Below, piece by piece: positions 61,206-64,000 of a stretch of DNA of 64,000 bases. The notes under the pieces are model-generated. The model was not told the DNA's origin. It searched no databases and saw nothing but the letters and a program-made list of their open reading frames with translations. Positions within the stretch are counted from its first letter, which is position 1. Every line of letters starts with the position of its first letter. The stretch spans positions 45,053,837 through 45,117,836 of the forward strand of contig CM067445.1 of assembly GCA_034508935.3 (NCBI GenBank), in the 5' to 3' direction. The position numbers and the translations under genes were made by a program. The DNA is from Berghia stephanieae (Eukaryota > Mollusca > Gastropoda > Nudibranchia > Aeolidiidae).

Positions 61206-61309
61206 TTTGGTCAGAAAACTCATCCTTGAACGAAATAATATTGATTGGTTTAAATGGGTCATTTCTATCGATCAATATTCGAAAGACGAGTTTTCTGGCC
61301 AAATTTAAG
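61206..61309. repeat. Foldback copy of a dispersed repeat
   Basis: TTGGTCAGAAAACTCATCC at the left, inverse GACGAGTTTTCTGGCCAAA at the right, with TATTGATTGG / CGATCAATA inside. Single-arm copies lie at 6003-6058, ~18625-18700 and 19690-19750. Confidence 0.8.
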
Positions 61310-61985
61310 AGCTTTTCTAGAGTTCAAGAATGGCAGTTTACTGGTTAAAATAAGTCCAAACCATCGAGCGAGAGCGTTTATCATCAAAAACAGTCCACTT
61401 TCTCTGACTGGTGTATATTATGACTATGATCCGTATGTCATGAAATATTGACCCTATTCTATGTATGTATATATATTATAACTATTGTACTGAGCCTCAT
61501 TTTATCGCCAACAGCCTTTTTTTTCTATTGATTTGTCAATTGAATGGTGAGCATGGACTGTATCAAATACAAAGACGATAAAACAAATGTTGACAATTAC
61601 CAATTTGTTATTTGTGCCAGTACCATATATGTGACCCATCCTATTGATCTGTATTATGTCGGGATGAGTAAGGTTACAAGAATTGAGTTAAAAGTCAAAA
61701 TATTTATGATTCAAATTATAATTTTAAAATAATGATTTTAACGTTAGGAAACGAAACGCATTCTTCTTTATGAAGGCATCTTGATTTTAATAGGGAAGTA
61801 TGTGTCAATTAAAACAATACATTCTCGTTATTTTATGTCCTGTGATTCTTAGAATCTGCCTATACACCCTGCTACTAAAATAGTTATTCCACCTTATGTT
61901 TCAGCATGTAAACTATTCATTATTTGTTCTCCAAGGGACTAGTTACATACACACTTCCAAGGATTTAGGAACCAGTTAGAAGGGT
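61310..61985. other. Unannotated, one short dispersed motif
   Basis: 61625-61668 (TATGTGACCCATCC ... TATTATGTCGGGATGAG) recurs at ~13295-13345, reversed at 18955-18995 and in part at 62682. No gene. Confidence 0.4.
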
Positions 61986-61987
61986 GA

Positions 61988-62522
61988 CTGGGTGGGGATC
62001 CTGACCTCTCATAGCGGGCAGGGAGGTACATACTGTGTCTTCTACCCCCTTATATCTGTTTTCCAACATGCTTTCTGTCTTTGTCTTGGAGTGAGATTGC
62101 TTGGTTTTGTCCTAACCTTGGTCGGAGTCCTTGGCTGATAGGGAAACAGTCGAATGTATAGTTATTGCTTTGGGAGATGATATTTTTTTCCTTGTAAATC
62201 ATCTCTCTGTTATGTAGTGTATTATGTTTTATTTACATGTTGTATTTGATTTGTTAACATTTGAGTGTATTCCTCTTAGTGGGGACCTGTGCTTGTGTCT
62301 AGATGAGACTTTTAGGTGATCTCAAACTAAGTACTTTGATGGTGTGCTCTTGGAATCTACATCTGTTTCCTATTTGAACAAATTCCCCTTTGTCTTACCT
62401 TTTCTTGGGTGCTTTAATTGAATTCTATAACTTTTTACTATCCCATTTCTTTCTTTTTACTGGCGCTGATATGACCTTAATGTGTTGCAAGTGCCGTAAA
62501 ACCCTCAAAAACAAAAAACATT
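61988..62522 (+). repeat. Family H repeat, longest copy
   Basis: GGGTGGGGATCCTGACC to ACTGGCGCTGATATGACC ... GCAAGTGCCGTAAAACCC. The hairpin change to GTGCC keeps pairing as a G-U wobble. Confidence 0.85.
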
Positions 62523-63123
62523 AGAAGGGTGACGTCACAACTTCTCTTCCCTATTGAAGACCACTGGGGGAAGACATAGCACACTTTTGAACAAAACACA
62601 ATTTTAAATTTTGGAAACTATTGCCCTCCCCCCCCCCCCCCCCCCCCACCCCCTGTTCTACAAATATAATGCTCACCATGGCATAATACCGTTTTGAGAC
62701 AATAGGTCACATATTCGCTAGTCCCAGCCGTGGTAAAATACAACTAAAACTGTTTTACTCTAGCCAATAAGTATGTATATATTATATTACTATTCCATTT
62801 TGTACAGAGGTGTATGAGAAAACCTGTGATTTTTTTTTATTATTATGCAGAAAAATAAATTCAATTGACTCCTTTACTCAACTCACTCAAAATTTATTTT
62901 TCAACCGTGTTTGTAGAAAGTTGTCTTCTCCTAGTACTGGTAGGAGTGAAAGGGATAGGGTATCCTATCCGTTGTCCTTTCTCTGTGGATTTTTGTTTTG
63001 TTGTGGAGTGGGGTAAAGAGATTCTAGAGTGAATCGCCCAAAGGTGGTGCACGGAATTTGAAACATGTCTATTCTCTACTGTTATTTACCATGTAGTTTA
63101 ACTTTTAAAGCCAAATTTAAAGA
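62523..63123. other. Spacer with poly-C run
   Basis: A C-rich run at ~62626-62655; no gene recognised. Confidence 0.45.
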
Positions 63124-63625
63124 CACTTTCTGTGTCTTCTATCCCCTTATATCTGTCTTCCAACTCACTCTGTCTTTGTCTTGGAATGAGATTACTTGGT
63201 TTTGTCCTGGCCCTGGCCGGATACTAGCTGAGAGGAAAACAGTCAAATGTATAGTTAGTTTTGGGAGTTGATATCTTTTTCCTTGTAAATCATCTCTCTG
63301 TTATGCATTGTATTTTTTTTTTATATTATATACTATTTGTAAAACATTTGAGTGTATTCCTCTTAGTGGGGACCTGTGCTTGTGTCTGGATGAGACTTTT
63401 AGTGTTCTCAAACTAAGTACGTACTTTGATAGTGTGCTCTTGGAATCTACACCGGTTTCTTATTTGAACCAATTCCACTTTGTCTTACTTTTTCTTGGGT
63501 GCTTTAATTGTAATTCTAGAACTTTTTACCATCCCATTTTTTTCCTTTTTACTGGCGCTGCTGACATGACCTTAATGTGTTGCAAGTGCCGTAAAACCCT
63601 TAAATACAAAAAAAACAAAAAGAAA
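63124..63625 (+). repeat. Family H repeat, slightly 5' truncated
   Basis: Starts at CTTTCTGTGTCTTCTATCCCC and ends GCTGACATGACC ... GCAAGTGCCGTAAAACCC. Confidence 0.85.
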
Positions 63626-64000
63626 CAAAAGCCAAACTGAGACAATACAAGAAAATGAAAGGAAAGGTGGAAACAGCCCTTTACAAAATAGAATGACAAG
63701 GGGAATAATCCGACATAATGAGAATTTCCAGTGTTTTGAATGAGTTCCATCCTTTGAATATATTGGTCATAATCGAGCGACGTTCATTGTGGTCGTTGAG
63801 TGGATGGTAGTGCCGCGCTGAGGACCGGTCCCTTTGACCGGTCCCACGGTCTTTTAGCTGTGAACCGGGGACTGGTCCCATAGTGGAAGACCGGCGGCGG
63901 TCCTCACTTCTTATCACCTTTCAACGGTCTCGCGCCATACTACCTCCCCAGCGATTCGTTGCCTCGGTTGCCTATCTTCCACCAATCACCACCCATCCCA
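63626..64000. other. Window end with GACCGGTCCC inverted motifs
   Basis: GGACCGGTCCC, GACCGGTCCC, GGGGACTGGTCCC and GACCGGCGGCGG cluster at 63820-63900, giving several short self-complementary options. No gene was seen. Confidence 0.45.

Overview
The window is animal nuclear DNA: AT-rich, with split genes bounded by GT/AG introns, several families of tRNA-derived SINEs, RTE-like and Jockey/CR1-like LINE pieces, Helitron and TIR-transposon remnants, and very long microsatellites. A gastropod or other mollusc is my best guess from the repeat style and gene content. That is an inference; nothing in the window proves it. Only two genes can be supported with confidence.

Layout. 1-7.4 kb holds no host gene I can recognise. 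Most of 0.55-4.35 kb is one decayed DNA transposon with ~330-bp inverted ends and a broken THAP finger. After it come an exon-like fragment (4.8-5.3 kb) and a palindromic tandem repeat cut by a LINE 3' end. At 7.5-12.0 kb (- strand) lies a complete three-exon gene for a secreted protein of about 798 aa: signal peptide, VWA domain, Thr-rich mucin-like linker, second VWA, and a third VWA-like region without the metal site. 12-26 kb is repeat desert: SINEs, huge trinucleotide arrays, a 5'-truncated RTE-like LINE followed by a GAT/AAT array, a Ty3/Gypsy fossil and a Helitron end. 26.3-26.5 kb looks like a CpG-type promoter and leader exon. 27.1-28.6 kb is a palindromic satellite with a MITE and a perfect 30-bp palindrome.

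From 31.5 to 57.3 kb (+ strand) runs a 20-exon gene for an Sfmbt-type Polycomb protein (963 aa as assembled here): FCS zinc finger, four MBT repeats, SAM domain. This is the order known for Drosophila Sfmbt, and only the fourth MBT repeat keeps the methyl-lysine cage. Its introns hold many elements: a 92-nt near-perfect hairpin, a pogo-like element, a TIR element with a 6-bp target duplication, two copies of a 1.4-kb TIR element, a CR1/Jockey-like fragment, SINEs, and a decayed partial copy of an MBT1 exon. The last 6.5 kb is packed with same-strand copies of a ~490-bp repeat that ends in a conserved hairpin and an A-rich tail.

The two genes have no evident functional link: one product should be nuclear and repressive, the other secreted. 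The most unusual material is the palindrome-based repeats, the ~490-bp hairpin-tailed family, the intronic hairpin and the paired 1.4-kb elements. I did not find a clear previously undescribed gene system.
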